In this document: in pieces, positions 5,164 to 5,592 of the stretch
How positions within the stretch are numbered: the stretch's first letter is position 1
Layout of the letters: every line of letters begins with the position of its first letter
Assembly (NCBI GenBank): GCA_024653875.1
Contig: JANLHE010000586.1
Span: 1 to 5,592, forward strand
Origin: Acidobacteriota bacterium
GTDB lineage: Bacteria; Acidobacteriota; Vicinamibacteria; Vicinamibacterales; SCN-69-37
Reading direction: 5' to 3'
Length of the DNA: 5,592 bases
Position numbers and translations under genes: made by a program
Notes under the pieces: model-generated
The model's input: only the letters and a program-made list of their open reading frames with translations
Told to the model about the DNA's origin: nothing
Database searches by the model: none

Positions 5164-5592
5164 GGCGAGGACCTGTGCCCGCGTCCAGCCGGCCGCGCGC
5201 AGGTCGCGCACGCCGGTGTCGCCATCCGACTTGCTGAGTTTCTGCGTGGCGGACTTCATGATCAGTCCGTGGTGGGCGAACGCCGCCGGCTCCGGCCGGC
5301 CGAGCAGCCGGCCCAGCAGGATCTGCCGCCCGGTGGAGGGCAGCAGGTCCACGCCGCGAATCACGTGCGTGATGCCCTGCAAGTAGTCATCCACCGTCAC
5401 GGCGAACTGATACGTCCAGTTACCGCGCCGGTCGCGGATGAGCAGATCGCCGCATTGCGCGGACGGCACCTGCGTCTGCACGCCGCACCACTGATCGTCG
5501 AAGGTGACCGGGTCGTGCGGCAGCCGCACCCGCCACCCCACCTCTCCATCGAACGGCAGTCCGAGATCCCGGCACGCGCCGGGATAGGGGAC
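5134..5592 (-). CDS. gluQ: glutamyl-Q tRNA(Asp) synthetase, C-terminal part (N-terminus off window)
   Basis: The frame enters from the right edge and runs 152 residues to TGA at 5134. It is the C-terminal part of a truncated glutamyl-tRNA synthetase paralogue that attaches glutamate to queuosine at position 34 of tRNA(Asp), without charging a tRNA 3' end. Near the edge, YPGACR contains the Tyr and Cys that match the zinc ligands of E. coli GluQ-RS; the other two cysteines lie outside. Then come the family blocks TYQFAVTVDDYLQGITHVIR and GVDLLPSTGRQ, and the class I KMSKS-type loop KLSKSD (5241-5224). The protein ends soon after (RDLRAAGW..., HVEEV) without an anticodon-binding domain, which separates GluQ-RS from true GluRS. 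Its 3' end overlaps the methyltransferase stop by 30 bp. The HIGH-type motif is not in the window. Confidence 0.93.
   Translation of the reverse strand, partial: VPYPGACRDLGLPFDGEVGWRVRLPHDPVTFDDQWCGVQTQVPSAQCGDLLIRDRRGNWTYQFAVTVDDYLQGITHVIRGVDLLPSTGRQILLGRLLGRPEPAAFAHHGLIMKSATQKLSKSDGDTGVRDLRAAGWTRAQVLALASIHVEEV

Noticed and set aside
5284..5312. GC-rich inverted repeats built from GCCGGC units
   Set aside because: They lie inside conserved gluQ coding sequence and are expected by chance at this base composition; no U-tract follows.

Overview
This is a compact, GC-rich bacterial window with almost no intergenic DNA. It carries four complete genes and one more complete small enzyme gene, flanked by two genes cut by the window edges. 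Base composition, a PknB-type Ser/Thr kinase, an exported zinc protease with a membrane tail and a stand-alone GluQ-type synthetase suggest an Acidobacteriota-like soil bacterium, possibly Vicinamibacteria. That placement is inference from gene style only; no rRNA or other marker is present.

Layout, left to right. Positions 1-815 (minus) hold the N-terminal kinase domain of a Hanks-type Ser/Thr kinase whose C-terminus lies outside the window. Positions 879-1355 (minus) encode a GNAT acetyltransferase. Divergent from it, after only 24 bp, 1380-3182 (plus) encodes a 600-residue exported HExxH zinc protease with a helix-hairpin-helix-like segment and about four C-terminal membrane helices. Tail to tail with it, after 3 bp, lies a minus-strand two-gene operon. 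Its first gene (3895-4455) is a di-iron hemerythrin-domain protein of the RIC/YtfE/ScdA/DnrN family without the usual N-terminal ScdA_N domain. Its second gene (3186-3881) is a Crp/Fnr-family regulator. Divergent from the operon, 4543-5163 (plus) encodes a class I SAM-dependent methyltransferase with an N-terminal hydrophobic leader. Its 3' end overlaps by 30 bp the end of a convergent gluQ gene (glutamyl-Q tRNA(Asp) synthetase, 5134-5592, minus), whose N-terminus lies outside the window.

The most interesting part is the 87-bp divergent region 4456-4542. It contains a near-perfect Crp/Fnr-type site, TGTGA-N6-TCATA on the minus strand, placed between the hemerythrin/Crp-Fnr operon and the methyltransferase. 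It also contains a perfect 8-bp hairpin that abuts the hemerythrin Shine-Dalgarno sequence. A reasonable model is a self-regulated nitrosative or oxidative stress module: the Crp/Fnr protein controls its own operon, which includes an iron-centre repair-like di-iron protein, and perhaps also the divergent methyltransferase. The ligands and motifs are visible in the sequence; the signal sensed and the regulatory direction are not.
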